A stretch of 64,000 bases of DNA from Sycon ciliatum (GCF_964019385.1 NC_088653.1:12565835-12629834); one strand, 5' to 3'; positions 10,836 through 22,023 are shown, counted from the first letter of the stretch. Notes: a model not told the origin generated them from the sequence alone. A program made the numbers and translations.

Positions 10836-11384
10836 GTGGACCCGGCTTGCGTCCGCCAAGTCAACTTCACAAGCTCCGTGAGAGTGGAGACAGCAGACGC
10901 CCAAGTATTGGAGAAGACTGTCGACAGCCGATTTGACAAACTGTCCAACGCCGCCATCGACAGCCTCGTTTCTGAGCAGAAAAACAAAAACACAGAGCAG
11001 GCAACTGACAAATGGCTCCGCTTATTCGACGAGTATTGTAAAGACACAGGACGTCGCTGTGACCTGAGTACGGTTACGGCAAGCGACCTAGCTTACATTC
11101 TGCGACATGCATACGTCGAATTGCGTCCGAAGAAAGCTGGAGTGAAGTTCTACTCTGCATCAAGCTTGCTCGGTTTCCGTTCCGCAATACATCGCAAGCT
11201 AATCGAGTTGAAGCGGCCCATGAACGTCCACAGTGACCCAGCGTTCAAGGACGCAAACATTGCATTGAAGGCCTTCCTCATGAAGCCAAAGAAAGCGGGA
11301 GAAGTCAAAGCGGTGGAGCACAAACACCCCATCAACGACGACGACATTAGCAAGCTGTCCCGCTACTTCCAGGATCTCCCGTGA
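10836..11384 (+). pseudogene. Fragment of a tyrosine-recombinase-like (Crypton-type) ORF
   Basis: A ~180-aa open frame with no in-frame ATG at its start. The region N-K-N-T-E-Q-A-T-D-K-W followed by D-L-A-Y-I-L, then R-P-K-K-A-G-V-K-F-Y-S-A-S-S-L, then G-F-R-S-A-I-H-R-K-L and later H-K-H-P-I-N-D-D-D-I-S-K-L resembles the N-terminal SAM-like DNA-binding half of integrase-type ORFs common in marine invertebrate genomes (from memory). The catalytic half with R...HxxR...Y is absent: the frame stops at 11384 after F-Q-D-L-P. Both ends are missing, so I treat it as a fragment carried in the insertion. Alternative: a domesticated DNA-binding protein. Confidence 0.55.
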
Positions 11385-11548
11385 CAGCAGCTGCTCGAAA
11401 GAAGTGTTCCTCTAAAAAATGAACGCGACTGGTTGTGCTGTTTTGCATGACTGTGAAATGATAGCAGGGTTGCATGCAGCATGCTAGGGTTGCACCAGAC
11501 TGTGTCAAGTGTGTGGTGACAGACTGTGTGGTGGCAGGGGTGCGATAA

Positions 11549-11661
11549 ATGTATTACTGCACTCGGACGCGTGCAATACCGGCGTCGATATCTGCACTTA
11601 CGGCTTCGCCGTTCGTGCAGACATCGGCCGGTATTGCACTGGTCCTTGTGCAGTAATACAT
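11549..11661. repeat. 113-bp imperfect palindrome
   Basis: ATGTATTACTGCAC at the left pairs with GTGCAGTAATACAT at the right. Inside, GTGCAATACCGGC pairs with GGCCGGTATTGCAC around a CGGCTTCGCCG loop. Probably a foldback MITE. Confidence 0.85.
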
Positions 11662-11702
11662 ACGTACAGGATGTAGACAACCACTTGGGAAGCACAGTCA
11701 GT

Positions 11703-12612
11703 AGTGTTGTTGAGTGAAACACTTAGCTTCCAGGAGCATATTGAACAGACAATAAGCAAGTTTAGACAACGCTGCGTTCTTCTGTGCCATATGGCTGACC
11801 GTTTAACAGGAGACATCGTCAGGAAGCTGTACCTTACGTATGTCCGCCCCACAGCAGAATACGCCGCCCCAGTATGGGAGTCCTCCCTCTCTGCTGCACA
11901 GCGGCTCACCCTTGAACGGCTGCAAGCCAGAGTAGCTCGCACAGTCATGCGGCTTGAGAGATGCCCTTGCCCATCAGACGAGCCCAAGTCATCATTGTTT
12001 AAACAGCTGGGGTGGCCAAGTCTATCCTGGCGCAGGAAGATCGCCTGCCTTATGGAATTCTTCCATTTGGTCACCACCCAACCAGAACTTTTTGAAGCAG
12101 CGGGATACTGCCCCACGCGTAGTCGCCGCCGCCAACTCGCATTCACTCTGCCACGGGTTGGGAAACACGCCGGGAGGTCATTTCTCTTCCGCACCGCTAC
12201 TGTCTGGAATGCCTTGCCCGCAGACCTAAGAGCCATAGCCTCGCAGTCCCTGTTTCACAGTCACATTTGCACGCACTTCTCTGACACCAAACACAATGCC
12301 ACTCCTCACTGACATGCCTCTGTCCTCCTTCTTTGTGCGTTGCGCTTATTCTTATTAATTTTTGTGTTTCTGTTTCGGTACATTTCGTATTTCAAGGCAT
12401 ATCCCGAGGCTATAGGTATCATTGATTAAAGGACCATTCTGGAACATTCAGCATAATTGTATTTCTCTTGCTAGGCTGTTCATTACGAATTATTAGCCCT
12501 CCACAGTGTCTGCTATCTCAACCCTACAGCCTCCCATTATAATGGAACTCCCTTCAATTTAGACTACGTCTTTGGGAAATCCTCAAATATATAATAATAA
12601 TAATAATAAAAT
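11703..12612 (+). pseudogene. 5'-truncated non-LTR retrotransposon (RT C-terminal part)
   Basis: The open frame 11704-12312 (202 codons, no true start) begins at V-L-L-S-E-T-L-S-F-Q-E-H-I, the end of the palm region of a LINE reverse transcriptase. It continues with the thumb/C-terminal signature Y-L-T-Y-V-R-P-T-A-E-Y-A-A-P-V-W, then L-E-R-L-Q-A-R-V-A-R, L-G-W-P-S-L-S-W-R-R, S-F-L-F-R-T and W-N-A-L-P-A-D-L-R. The catalytic motifs lie upstream and are missing. A ~300-bp 3' region ends in an (ATA)n run near 12585-12612, which may be the tail. In unit 1 this block replaces about 270 bp of spacer found in units 2-4, so a deletion accompanied insertion. Confidence 0.8.
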
Positions 12613-12623
12613 TGGTACTACTA

Positions 12624-12982
12624 CCGTACTGGCAATATATGTTGCCGCAGTGAGGCCATGATGCGTTACATTGGCACATGTTTGCCGCACGCAGGGCGTT
12701 ACATGCAAAGTCGCACAGGAGCCGTTACACACGTTTCTATATTGCCGCAGTCCTTTTTTTGCTATTGCAGGACTTCCTGCTGCGTCCAGTTTTGAACTTT
12801 TCACCACGCGGTTCACGTGCTTTCACAGTTTTCAGCCTTTTTTGCAATGAAAAGATCGCCGCACCCCGCCGGACGCGCGTTACGAACTCAACGAAAATTT
12901 GTCGCACTAGCCTGGTCGCGCGTTACGCCGCACCCCCCTGCGTTACGCGTTACGCGGCAACATAATTATATTGCCAGTACCG
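12624..12982. mobile_element. 359-bp MITE (CCGTACTGGCAATAT ends)
   Basis: The left end CCGTACTGGCAATATATG and right end TATTGCCAGTACCG are inverted, with TA on each side. GTTGCCGC / GCGGCAAC extends the ends inward. The interior is rich in GCGTTAC motifs. Absent from the other units. Confidence 0.75.
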
Positions 12983-13240
12983 TATACCGGTAGTACTAGT
13001 ACTAGTACTAGTAGTAGTGGCAGTGCGCCAGGACCATGACCATTGATGACGACATGGTAGATCTTCCCAAAATCTACACGTAAAAACCCTGCATGCACGG
13101 CAGCAGCAGAGGGACAGTCTAGACTATGTCGACAGTCTACATGCATTTACCGGTCTACGTCTACCATGTACCAGTGGTCTACGTACTACATGTACCAGGT
13201 CTACCAAGGCTCAACCGGACCAAACTATGTTACAGTACTA

Positions 13241-13336
13241 CAGTGTTGGCTGAAATCCGATCCCCCTAGCGTGTCGTACGAATCGCTAACGCGGCTAGCG
13301 CACCGCTAGGGGGTCGGATTCCAGTTGCCAACACTG
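13241..13336. repeat. Conserved hairpin upstream of NLR copy 1
   Basis: TA-flanked imperfect palindrome: CAGTGTTGGC...GATCCCCCTAGCG pairs with CGCTAGGGGGTCGGATT...GCCAACACTG. The same element is at 30367-30465 and 45308-45412, about 280-290 bp before each NLR start. It is probably an old MITE fixed before array expansion and may act as a regulatory element (inference). Confidence 0.88.
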
Positions 13337-13437
13337 TACAAAAGTACAAGTACAAGCCGTAAAGGTCTGTGACCAAAACATTAGAATCATCATCAAGAAG
13401 AGGCAAGACATCGTCTGAAAAGTCATTATTCAGGAAA

Positions 13438-13444
13438 TGACTCA
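13438..13444 (+). promoter_or_regulatory. Candidate AP-1 site TGACTCA
   Basis: Exact TGACTCA within GGAAATGACTCAAGAC, about 175 bp before the start codon, and identical at 30573 and 45511. Copies share the whole flank, so the conservation is weak evidence of function. Confidence 0.35.
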
Positions 13445-13617
13445 AGACGAACAGAGAGCTAGTCGCACATTGCGCCATAGATCTATTCTAACGGCGATTC
13501 CGTGTTCAGCCTAAACAAAAGTCTTCCCTGGCCCGCAAACTATTTTGAGTTTGCTGGGCTAGGGGCTTTGCGACTGTCGTGTGCTCGCTGCCTTTCCACT
13601 CGATTGACCTCAGTGAA

Positions 13618-16425
13618 ATGGAGGAGAACCAAGGAAATATTGCTCCGAGTCGGACATCCAGCCATGGGCTATCTCCCGACGAAGAACCACGGTCGTGTTC
13701 CTCTTCCCAGGCTCATCATTCCCCTGCCTCGGTGGATTGCCAAGCTGATGATCCTGCATCGTCGTGCTCATCGACGCCGCGGACAAGCGCAACGCCGGTA
13801 TCGTTACCCGATGGTGTGAAGAGGTTAGCTGAGATGCTGAAGAAGCGCTACGTAAGTGCTAAAGTACAGATTGGCAAGGGGATGTGTGTAAAACCGAATA
13901 GGCGAGCGCTGGATAAGATCTTTGTGAATGTGGTTGTGATACCGCGCGAAGAACTGGCTTCGCTGAACGAACAAACTTTCTTCGGTTCCCAAAGCGATGT
14001 GCAGAAGTTGAGCCATGTGTTCTCGCGAGTCGCGGACAAAGTGCAGCACGTGCAACTGGCCAATATGTTTGACTTTGACGGGGAAGAACTTGATGAAGAC
14101 GAATCAGTTCGTGTATTGGCTGTTGCATGTGCTGGCGCTGGCAAGACGACCATATTCTTGTTGAAAGGTCCTATGGACTGGGCAAGAGGTCTGATCTGGC
14201 ATGAGTTTGACATTGTGGGTGCATTGGCGCTGCGTGAACCCAGTGTTCGACACGCAAGTGATATAGTTGAGCTGCTACGCTTGAGGCAGCTTGGCATTGT
14301 CGATCCGAAGGAGCAAAATGAAATTGCATCCTACATCCATGCCAACCCGCGGCGTCTTTGTCTCGTATTCGATGGCTTAGATGAAACGGTTCTTGACGAC
14401 TGTAGCGATTTTGTGCGTGGCATTATTTGCGGCAAGGAATTGAAAGGTGTTCGCTTGATTCTTACATCACGCCATTCGAAAGAAGTCATAAAACTGGCTC
14501 TCTCATGCCCATTTGACCGTCGCGTAGAAGTGCTGGGATTCACCAAGGACAATGTGCACGAATATGTAAACAATGTCCTCCCGTGCGAGCCGGCCAGCAA
14601 ATTGCTTGAACGCGTCAATTCTGATCCGAGTTTAGCGGCCATTATGCAAACGCCTTTCTTCACGGAGTCGACCTGCGACGTTTTCCGTACTTATGGCTCT
14701 GTTCCTTCGTCACTGTTCGGCATCTTCATGTCTTTGATCCTGAGTATCGTTCGACAGAACACTGAGAGTGCGTATCCAGACTGGCCGTCCGTTCCTCGTA
14801 TCTTGAAGGAGAGGATCCTGGAGTTGGGTCATTTTGCATTTCTGATGCTAGTTGGTAAGAAGGTGGTGTTCAGCGACCGTGACCTTGATGAACAGCAGGT
14901 ATCGAAGGAAAGTCGCTCACTTGGTCTTCTTGTGGCGTGCGAGTCACTGTCGCATCCATGCGTTGGTCAATGGCAGTTCAGCCATCTTTCGGTTCAAGAA
15001 TGCCTTGCTTCCCAGTACATTGCAGCCACTGTTCCGGATGCGAGTGACGTTAAATTCCTCGTGAGGCAGGTGGGAGCTTTGACTGGTCACTTGAGCACCT
15101 TTTGGTGCCTGCTTGCATCACAACTGGTTGCAGACGCGAAGGAAGCCTTAATTGCAGCGATTCTCACTCAGCCTGTTTCGGACGAGCAGGATATTCGCAA
15201 GCTGAAGGCATGTGAAAGTGTGACTCGTTTCCTTCGCTCTTCCGAGGACGATCTTCTGCTGGTGACAGAGGTTCTGTGTGAACATCTCGACGATTCGGCC
15301 GTCCAGAGTCTGGCTGCTTGCGTTCTCACTGATCTACTAGCGGACGGTGTGAGTGTGTCTCAGGCTATCGACGAAGTTCTTCCTCATTCTTTCGCTTCGT
15401 CATTGCAGGACTACGTTCGCGCTCTTCTGCGGCTGTGGCGGCGCAAAGTACCCCGCGCTAGCATCAGAATGCTATCTACCGCCTTGAAACCTATCAATCC
15501 CTATGCATCAACCCGCCTTCTTGAGTATTTCCATTCCAGGCCATCCACATCCCTTGACTTTGACCAATGTGCCTTGCACTCGCAAGAAGAGAAATCAGTC
15601 ATGACTGCTTCGGTATCAGATTCAGTTTCGGGTATGCACGAAATTTTCACACCTGTTCGCCGTCGACTGCTGTTACTCGCTTGCCTTGTGTATGCGCAGC
15701 CTGGAACGGATACAGGTGACGTGGCCAATGCTACACATTCACCCTCGCCTGCTCTAGAGGCAGCCTTCTTACACTATGGCTGCGACTTTAGCAGCTTTTG
15801 CCTTTCTTCAGCGCATTGCTACCTTCTATCATCCGTGATTTCAGACCATCACAAGTCTATCGGCACTATCTCCCTTCGCGCCTGCCAGCTAGACGATCGT
15901 GCATTTGAGCTACTGGCACCGGGACTTGTTAAGTGTCATGGATTATCGAAAGTCGACCTTTCAAGCAATGCACTAACAAACAATCTAGTGGCACACATCT
16001 GTAACGTGATCCGCACAAACCGTTCGACTTTGTACGTACTGAGCATACACGATCTGCAGTTGTCCTCATCTGGATACGCACAGTTGGTACCGGCAATAGT
16101 TAGTTGTCACCGTGTCAGCCAGTTGTGCATTGGTCATGTTCAGTGCCAGGACATCACCACCAATATTCTCATATGCCTGGTCATCCTGGCGTACTGCAAG
16201 CTGTTGTATAGCCCCGGGCTTCACTTTTGTATCGGTGATGAAGGTCTGGCTATGCTTTACCCCCTTTTGGTGTCAAGGCCACAGCTCGCATTTCAATTTC
16301 AGTTTGCAGGGCTATCATCATCAGGTGTATCAGTGATCAGGCGTGTTATGTCAGTGATCAATAGACACCTTGCCGCGTTAGATTTGTCTGGTCTATCCGA
16401 CATGCTAGAGGATCCTAGATCCTAG
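13618..16425 (+). CDS. NACHT-LRR (NLR) receptor, copy 1, truncated by insertion
   Basis: Intronless 935-codon frame from ATG 13618 (context GTGAAATGG, a good Kozak match; the same M-E-E-N-Q start is in all copies). Intracellular immune sensor of the NLR/STAND ATPase class by architecture. Residues 1-60 are Ser-rich and low complexity; ~61-155 is a region I do not recognise, not obviously CARD, death or TIR. The NACHT domain is ~165-320 with P-loop C-A-G-A-G-K-T-T, Walker B L-V-F-D-G-L-D-E and sensor-1 L-T-S-R. The winged-helix motif is F-S-H-L-S-V-Q-E-C. LRRs start near 745. A 107-bp insertion (16407-16513) puts TAG at 16423-16425, removing the last ~115 residues, about a third of the LRR block. 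It may still make a protein, or be a pseudogene. Confidence 0.88.
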   Translation: MEENQGNIAPSRTSSHGLSPDEEPRSCSSSQAHHSPASVDCQADDPASSCSSTPRTSATPVSLPDGVKRLAEMLKKRYVSAKVQIGKGMCVKPNRRALDKIFVNVVVIPREELASLNEQTFFGSQSDVQKLSHVFSRVADKVQHVQLANMFDFDGEELDEDESVRVLAVACAGAGKTTIFLLKGPMDWARGLIWHEFDIVGALALREPSVRHASDIVELLRLRQLGIVDPKEQNEIASYIHANPRRLCLVFDGLDETVLDDCSDFVRGIICGKELKGVRLILTSRHSKEVIKLALSCPFDRRVEVLGFTKDNVHEYVNNVLPCEPASKLLERVNSDPSLAAIMQTPFFTESTCDVFRTYGSVPSSLFGIFMSLILSIVRQNTESAYPDWPSVPRILKERILELGHFAFLMLVGKKVVFSDRDLDEQQVSKESRSLGLLVACESLSHPCVGQWQFSHLSVQECLASQYIAATVPDASDVKFLVRQVGALTGHLSTFWCLLASQLVADAKEALIAAILTQPVSDEQDIRKLKACESVTRFLRSSEDDLLLVTEVLCEHLDDSAVQSLAACVLTDLLADGVSVSQAIDEVLPHSFASSLQDYVRALLRLWRRKVPRASIRMLSTALKPINPYASTRLLEYFHSRPSTSLDFDQCALHSQEEKSVMTASVSDSVSGMHEIFTPVRRRLLLLACLVYAQPGTDTGDVANATHSPSPALEAAFLHYGCDFSSFCLSSAHCYLLSSVISDHHKSIGTISLRACQLDDRAFELLAPGLVKCHGLSKVDLSSNALTNNLVAHICNVIRTNRSTLYVLSIHDLQLSSSGYAQLVPAIVSCHRVSQLCIGHVQCQDITTNILICLVILAYCKLLYSPGLHFCIGDEGLAMLYPLLVSRPQLAFQFQFAGLSSSGVSVIRRVMSVINRHLAALDLSGLSDMLEDPRS

Positions 16426-16513
16426 AGGGTGGTGGCGTTCCCACGGCGGATGCGGAAAACTCGGCTTTCAGCCGAGTCTCACGCGAACCGTGAAATTTAT
16501 TTTTTTTATTTTT
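16407..16513. mobile_element. 107-bp retroposon-like insertion in the LRR region
   Basis: Flanked by a perfect 13-bp duplication TATCCGACATGCT (16394-16406 and 16514-16526). Copies 2 and 3 have a single site (with G for the first A). It contains stem-loops (ACTCGGC/GCCGAGT, TCACG/CGTGA) and ends in a T/A-rich tail TTTATTTTTTTTATTTTT. The long duplication and homopolymer-like tail suggest target-primed retroposition of a small structured RNA. Source RNA not identified. Insert plus one duplication is 120 bp, a multiple of three. Confidence 0.88.
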
Positions 16514-16860
16514 TATCCGACATGCTCCTATTCACTCTGGCACCAAGCATAGTGTTGTGTGAAGCATTGAAATTCCTGACAGTGCAGGATGGCACTCTCA
16601 CTTCCGAGTCGCTTCCTGTGCTTGCTAGTATTCTGCTATCGTGCCCTCTTCTCTGTTCTCTTGGTGTCGAACGCAGTACTGTATTCCTTCTTGAGAACGA
16701 CGACGAGGGGAGTATGCAGTTTGTCAGAGCTGTACGCAGCAGTGAGATGTTGAACACACTTGTAATGCCCCGTCGAGAGTTTGTGAATGATCGCCTGGCT
16801 GGGCTGCTTGCTAGTGTGGCTGCAGAAGTCGAGCGAGACCTGCGGATTGTATACCGATGA
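16426..16860 (+). pseudogene. Severed C-terminal LRR part of NLR copy 1
   Basis: Past the stop the same frame continues through the insert and, from the second target duplication on (16514), reads the normal NLR C-terminus (L-F-T-L-A-P-S-I-V-L-C ... ending E-R-D-L-R-I-V-Y-R, TGA 16858-16860). There is no other stop or frameshift, so the break is recent and a readthrough product would carry only a 40-residue insertion. Confidence 0.85.
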
Positions 16861-16881
16861 CTGTGTACGCTATTTGATACC

Positions 16882-17136
16882 ATGCCAGCCCTACCCTACA
16901 GTCTGGTGATGTGTAATGTAGACATTGCCAGCCCTACCCTACAGCCTGGTGATGTGGAATGTAGACCATGCCAGCCCTACCCTACAGTCTGGTGATGTGG
17001 AATGTAGACCATGCCAGCCCTACCCTACAGTCTGGTGATGTGGAATGTAGACCATGCCAGCCCTACCCTACAGTCTGGTGATGTGGAATGTAGACCATAC
17101 CAGCCCTACCCTACAGTCTGGTGGTGTGTAATGTAG
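16882..17136. repeat. 43-bp minisatellite, 6 copies (unit 2)
   Basis: Same unit as at 36-207, starting 22 bp after the original NLR copy 1 stop. One copy carries ATTGCC for ATGCC. Confidence 0.95.
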
Positions 17137-17341
17137 GCTGTAGGAGCACACAGACTGCACAGTATGTATATACATGTACATACTATACACTGAATGTACT
17201 GCATACACGTACATAGTACAGTATAGATAACACATGTTAGTCATCTCTCAGCATGTAGTATTGTCTGGAGTACAGTTATGTACGGCAACTTGTCCACCAT
17301 ATCTCCTTTGCCCAGGTGGCCTGCATCCTGTATGACCCTCT

Positions 17342-18287
<946 letters not shown>

Positions 18288-20435
18288 GCTGGCGCTGAAC
18301 TTTACCGCGCTGTACTTTACCGCGCTTAATTGCTGGCGCTGTACTTTACCGCGCTGAGTCGCTGACGCTGTACTTTACCGCGCTGTACTTTACCGCGTTG
18401 TACATTACCGCGCTGAGTCCTTGGCGCTGTGCTTTACGGCGCTGTACTTTACCGTGCTGAGTCGCTGGCGCCGTACTTTACGGCGCTGCACTTTACCGCG
18501 CTGAGTCGCTGGCGCCGTACTTTACCGCGCTGAGTCGCTGGCGCTGTGCTTTACGGCGCTGTACTTTACCGTGCTGAGTCGCTGGCGCCGTACTTTACGG
18601 CGCTCCACTTTACCGCGCTGAGTCGCTGGCGCTGTACTTTACTGTGCTGTACTTTGCCGCACTGAGTCGCTGGCGCTGTACTTTACCGCACTGTACTTTA
18701 CTGCGCTGAGTCTCTGGCGCTGTACTTTACCGCGGTGAGTCGCTGGCACTGTACTTTACCGCGCTGAGTCGCTGGCGCTGTGCTTTACCGCGCTGTACTT
18801 TACCGTGCTGAGTCGCTGGCGCCGTACTTCACGGCGCTGCACTTTACCGCGCTGAGTCGCTGGCGCTGTACTTTACCGTGCTGTACTTTACCGCGCTGAG
18901 TCGCTGGCGCTGTACTTTACCGCGCTGAGTCGCTGGCGCTGTGCTTTACCACGCTGTACTTTACCGTGCTGAGTCGCTGGCGCCATACTTCACGGCGCTG
19001 CACTTTACCGCGCTGAGTCGCTGGCTCTGTACTTTACCGTGCCGCACTTTATCACTCTGAGTCGCTGGCGCTGTGCTTTACCGCGCTGTACTTTACCGTG
19101 CTGAGTCGCTGGCGCCGTACTTCACGGCGCTGCACTTTACCGCGCTGAGTCGCTGGCTCTGTACTTTACCGTGCGTCACTTTATCACTCTGAGTCGCTGG
19201 CGCTGTACTTTACCGCGCTGTACTTTACCGCGCTGTACTGTACCGCGCTGAGTCGCTGGAGCCGTAGTTTAGGGCAATGTTATTTACCGCGCTGAGTCGT
19301 TGGCGCTTTACTTTGCCGCGCTGTACTTTACCGCGCTGAGTCCGTTGCTCTGTACTTACCGCGCTGAGTTGCTGGCGGTGAACTTTATCGCGCTGAGTCA
19401 CTGGCGCTGTACTTTACCGTGCTGTACTTTACCGTGCTGAGTCGCTGGCGCCGTACTTCACGGCGCTGCACTTTACCGCGCTGAGTCGCTGGTGTTGTAC
19501 TTTACCGCGCTGTACTTAATCGCGCTGAGTCGCTGGCCCTGTACTTTACCGCACTGTACTTTACCGCGCTGTACTTTACCGCGCTGAGTCGCTGGCGCTG
19601 TACTTTACCGCGCTGAGTCGCTGGCGCTGTGCTTTACCGCGCTGTACTTTACCGTGCTGAGTCGCTGGCGCCGTACTTCACGGCGCTGCACTTTACCGCG
19701 CTGAGTCGCTGGCTCTGTCCTTTACCGTGCTGCACTTTATCACTCTGAGTCGCTGGCGCTGTACTTTACCACGCTGTACTTCACCGCGCTTTACTTTACC
19801 GCGCTGTACTTTACCGCGCTGTACTGTACCGCGCTGAGTCGCTGGCGCCGTAGTTTAGGGCACTGTAATTTACCGCGCTGAGTCGTTGGCGCTTTACTTT
19901 GCCGCGCTGTACTTTACCGCGCTGAGTCCGTTGCTCTGTACTTACCGCGCTGAGTTGCTGGCGGTGAACTTTATCGCGCTGAGTCACTGGCGCTGTACTT
20001 TATCGCGCTGTACTTTACCGCGCTGAGTCGCTGGCGCCGTCCTTTACGGCGCTGCACTTTACCGCGCTGAGTCGCTGGCGCTGTACTTTACTGTGCTGTA
20101 CTTTACCGCGCTGAGTCCCTGGCGCTGTACTTTACGAGCTGAGTCGCTGGCGCTGTGCTTTACCGCGCTGTACGCTGCCGCGCTGAGTCGCTGGCGCCGT
20201 ACTTTACTGCGCTGCACTTAACCGCGCTGTACTTCACCGCGCTGTACTTTTTACCGCGCTGAGTGGCTGGCGCCGTACTTTAGGGCGCTGTTCTTTACCG
20301 CGCTGAGTCGTTGCGCTGTACTTTACTGCGCTGAGTTGCTGGCGCTGTACTTCACCGCGCTGATAGTCGCGCCGCTGAAGAAGCTGGCGCTGAAGTGCTG
20401 GCGCTGATATGTATCGCGCTGAAACGGCGGCGCTG
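18288..20435. repeat. 15/29-bp satellite (unit 2)
   Basis: Homologous to 1279-2973 but about 450 bp longer, through extra GCTGAGTCGCTGGC-GCTGTACTTTACCGC blocks near 18500-19100. Confidence 0.97.
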
Positions 20436-20627
20436 AAATGGCAAGACCCCTGGCAATGGTCCAGGTGGTCTGGTCATGGTTGGACTAACCTTTTGAACAT
20501 GAATACGTCATGATTACTGCTAAGGAGACCGTGTGTGCCCGCCATGTCAGACACGAAATAGGATAGGTCCGGACCAATTAAAAAATACTTTCCCTGACAT
20601 GGGCGCGTACGTGTGTGTATGGGGGAG

Positions 20628-20935
20628 GGGGGATTGCGGTGTTAGAGTGTATTTGTGTGTGTGGATGGGGGGGGGGGGGGGGGGAGGGGATGCGGTGCGT
20701 GAGTGTATTTGTGTGTGTGTGAAGGGGGGGGGGGGGAGGGGGGATTGCGGTGCATGAGTGTATTTGTGTGGGTGAAGGGGGGGGGGGGGGATTGCGGTGC
20801 GTGAGTGTATTTGTTTGGGTGTGGATGGGGGGGGGGGGAATTGCGGTGGGTGATTGTATTTATGTGTGTGTGTGTGGGGGGGGGGGGATTGCGGTGCGTG
20901 ATTGTATTTGGGTGTGTGGTGGGGGGGGGGGGGGT
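20628..20935. repeat. ~45-bp G-rich tandem repeat (unit 2)
   Basis: Same repeat as 3166-3463, with different G-run lengths. Confidence 0.9.
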
Positions 20936-20946
20936 ACATAGGTCTA

Positions 20947-21122
20947 CAGTTAAACATGTCAAGGCGACAACTCGGATAAGACGACCACCTACCCTAGCCG
21001 ACCACTGCTACCAGGACCAAGGGATGCTATTTCCAGTCAATCAACCCTGGATAAGGCGATCACCTGGTAACAGAGACCACGTTGAATGTCCCTTGAGCGG
21101 TCGTCTTACACAGGTTTCACTG
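20947..21122. mobile_element. MITE family A
   Basis: Orthologous to 3474-3649, 37316-37491 and 55021-55198, hence older than the array. Confidence 0.82.
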
Positions 21123-21132
21123 TACTTGTACA

Positions 21133-21280
21133 ATGTGTGTGTGGGGGGGGGGGGGGGGAGTGCATGGGTCTACATGTATATGTATATGTGTGTGTGTGGG
21201 GGGGGGGGGGGGAGTGCATGGGTCTACATGTACATGTACATGTATGTGTGTGTGTGGGTGGGGGGTGCACGGTTCTACAT
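21133..21280. repeat. G-tract array (unit 2)
   Basis: Blocks of (TG)n-G(n)-GAGTGCATGGGTCTACATGT. Confidence 0.85.
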
Positions 21281-21286
21281 GTATTA

Positions 21287-21585
21287 CGGTATTATCTCTA
21301 ATATAAGCACAGTCTCCAATAATAGAACACCTTGGGGCGGCATTCAAAAAATAAAGTGCTCAGTGTCCATTATAAGCACACTGTGTAAATTCATTATCTG
21401 TACCGGCGAAAAAAACCCTGAAATGTGCGTGTCTGACATGAATTTGGCATGGCAACAGGCCTCTGAAATGAAGTTGAAATAATAATGGAACAGTCTCCAA
21501 TAAAGGAACGTCTCCATTAATAGCACAGGGCGGAGGTACATTGAAAAAATAAAGGACCGTGCTTATATTATTAGAGATAATACGG
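21287..21585. mobile_element. 299-bp MITE (CCGTATTATCTCTAATATAAGCAC ends, diverged)
   Basis: Inverted ends with flanking TA; the left end has lost one C. The interior has repeated motifs CAGTCTCCAATAA and TCTCCATTAATAGCACA. Complete copy in unit 4 (55386-55688), truncated copy in unit 1 (about 3711-3760). Confidence 0.82.
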
Positions 21586-21589
21586 TATG

Positions 21590-21668
21590 TGTGTGTGGTG
21601 GGGGGGGGGGGGGGGTGCACGGTTCTACATGTATTATGTGTGTGGGGGGGGGGGGGGTGCACGGTTCT
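21590..21668. repeat. G-tract array (unit 2)
   Basis: Two TGCACGGTTCTACATGTATTAT-type blocks between two MITEs. Confidence 0.85.
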
Positions 21669-21677
21669 ACATGTATA

Positions 21678-22018
21678 GGGCTTGAAAGTGATGACGTCAA
21701 AACGGCCAGGGAGTAGTAAGTTGACATCAGATTTCTATTTTTGGATCCACTAAGGTGTGACTTTGCTATTGCCTATGTATGTGGGTGCATAGCAACCCAC
21801 TCATGTCGCATGCAGATGTGACTTTTATTTCGCCACCAGTTGTAACCCCGCCCCCAGTAGCCAAATCAGTCAGTTTCACTGGCTACATCACCATGCTGTG
21901 GGTAAGACCGCTTGAAATGTGCTTGGATCCATACAAAAACTGGATCCAAGTGGATCCAGTTTTTGAATTAATTATTTTTGAAATTGTTGCTATGCTGTGA
22001 CGTAGCACTTTCAAGCCC
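21678..22018. mobile_element. MITE family H
   Basis: Orthologous to 4570-4931 (same flanking blocks). TA-flanked ends GGGCTTGAAAGTG / CACTTTCAAGCCC. Confidence 0.85.
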
Positions 22019-22023
22019 TATCA

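Larger units (their letters stand above)
10436..11663. mobile_element. 1.2-kb compound insertion with foldback and recombinase-like fragment
   Basis: Units 2-4 read straight from ACTGCGATGTAC into AGGATGTAGACAACC, whereas unit 1 holds 1228 bp between these points. The block contains a foldback (10496-10752), a recombinase-like open frame (10836-11384) and a second palindrome (11549-11661). No clear target duplication is seen, so it may be several events. Confidence 0.75.
12983..13617 (+). promoter_or_regulatory. 5' flank of NLR copy 1
   Basis: About 600 bp upstream of the start codon, conserved upstream of copies 2 (about 30160-30758) and 3 (about 45100-45694). It holds TAC/TAG microsatellite, CTACCAGGT repeats, a conserved hairpin and a conserved TGACTCA. 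I see no TATA box. A promoter is inferred from position and conservation only. Confidence 0.5.

Noticed and set aside
13579..13617. Upstream extension of the NLR frames to 13579, 30714 and 45656
   Set aside because: These starts are GTG codons. The first ATG, in a good Kozak context and conserved in all copies, is 39-45 bases downstream.
16407..16513. The 107-bp insert in NLR copy 1 as a newly gained intron
   Set aside because: No GT...AG pair fits the insert boundaries, and the 13-bp duplication with a T/A-rich tail fits retroposition better. Only cDNA would settle it.
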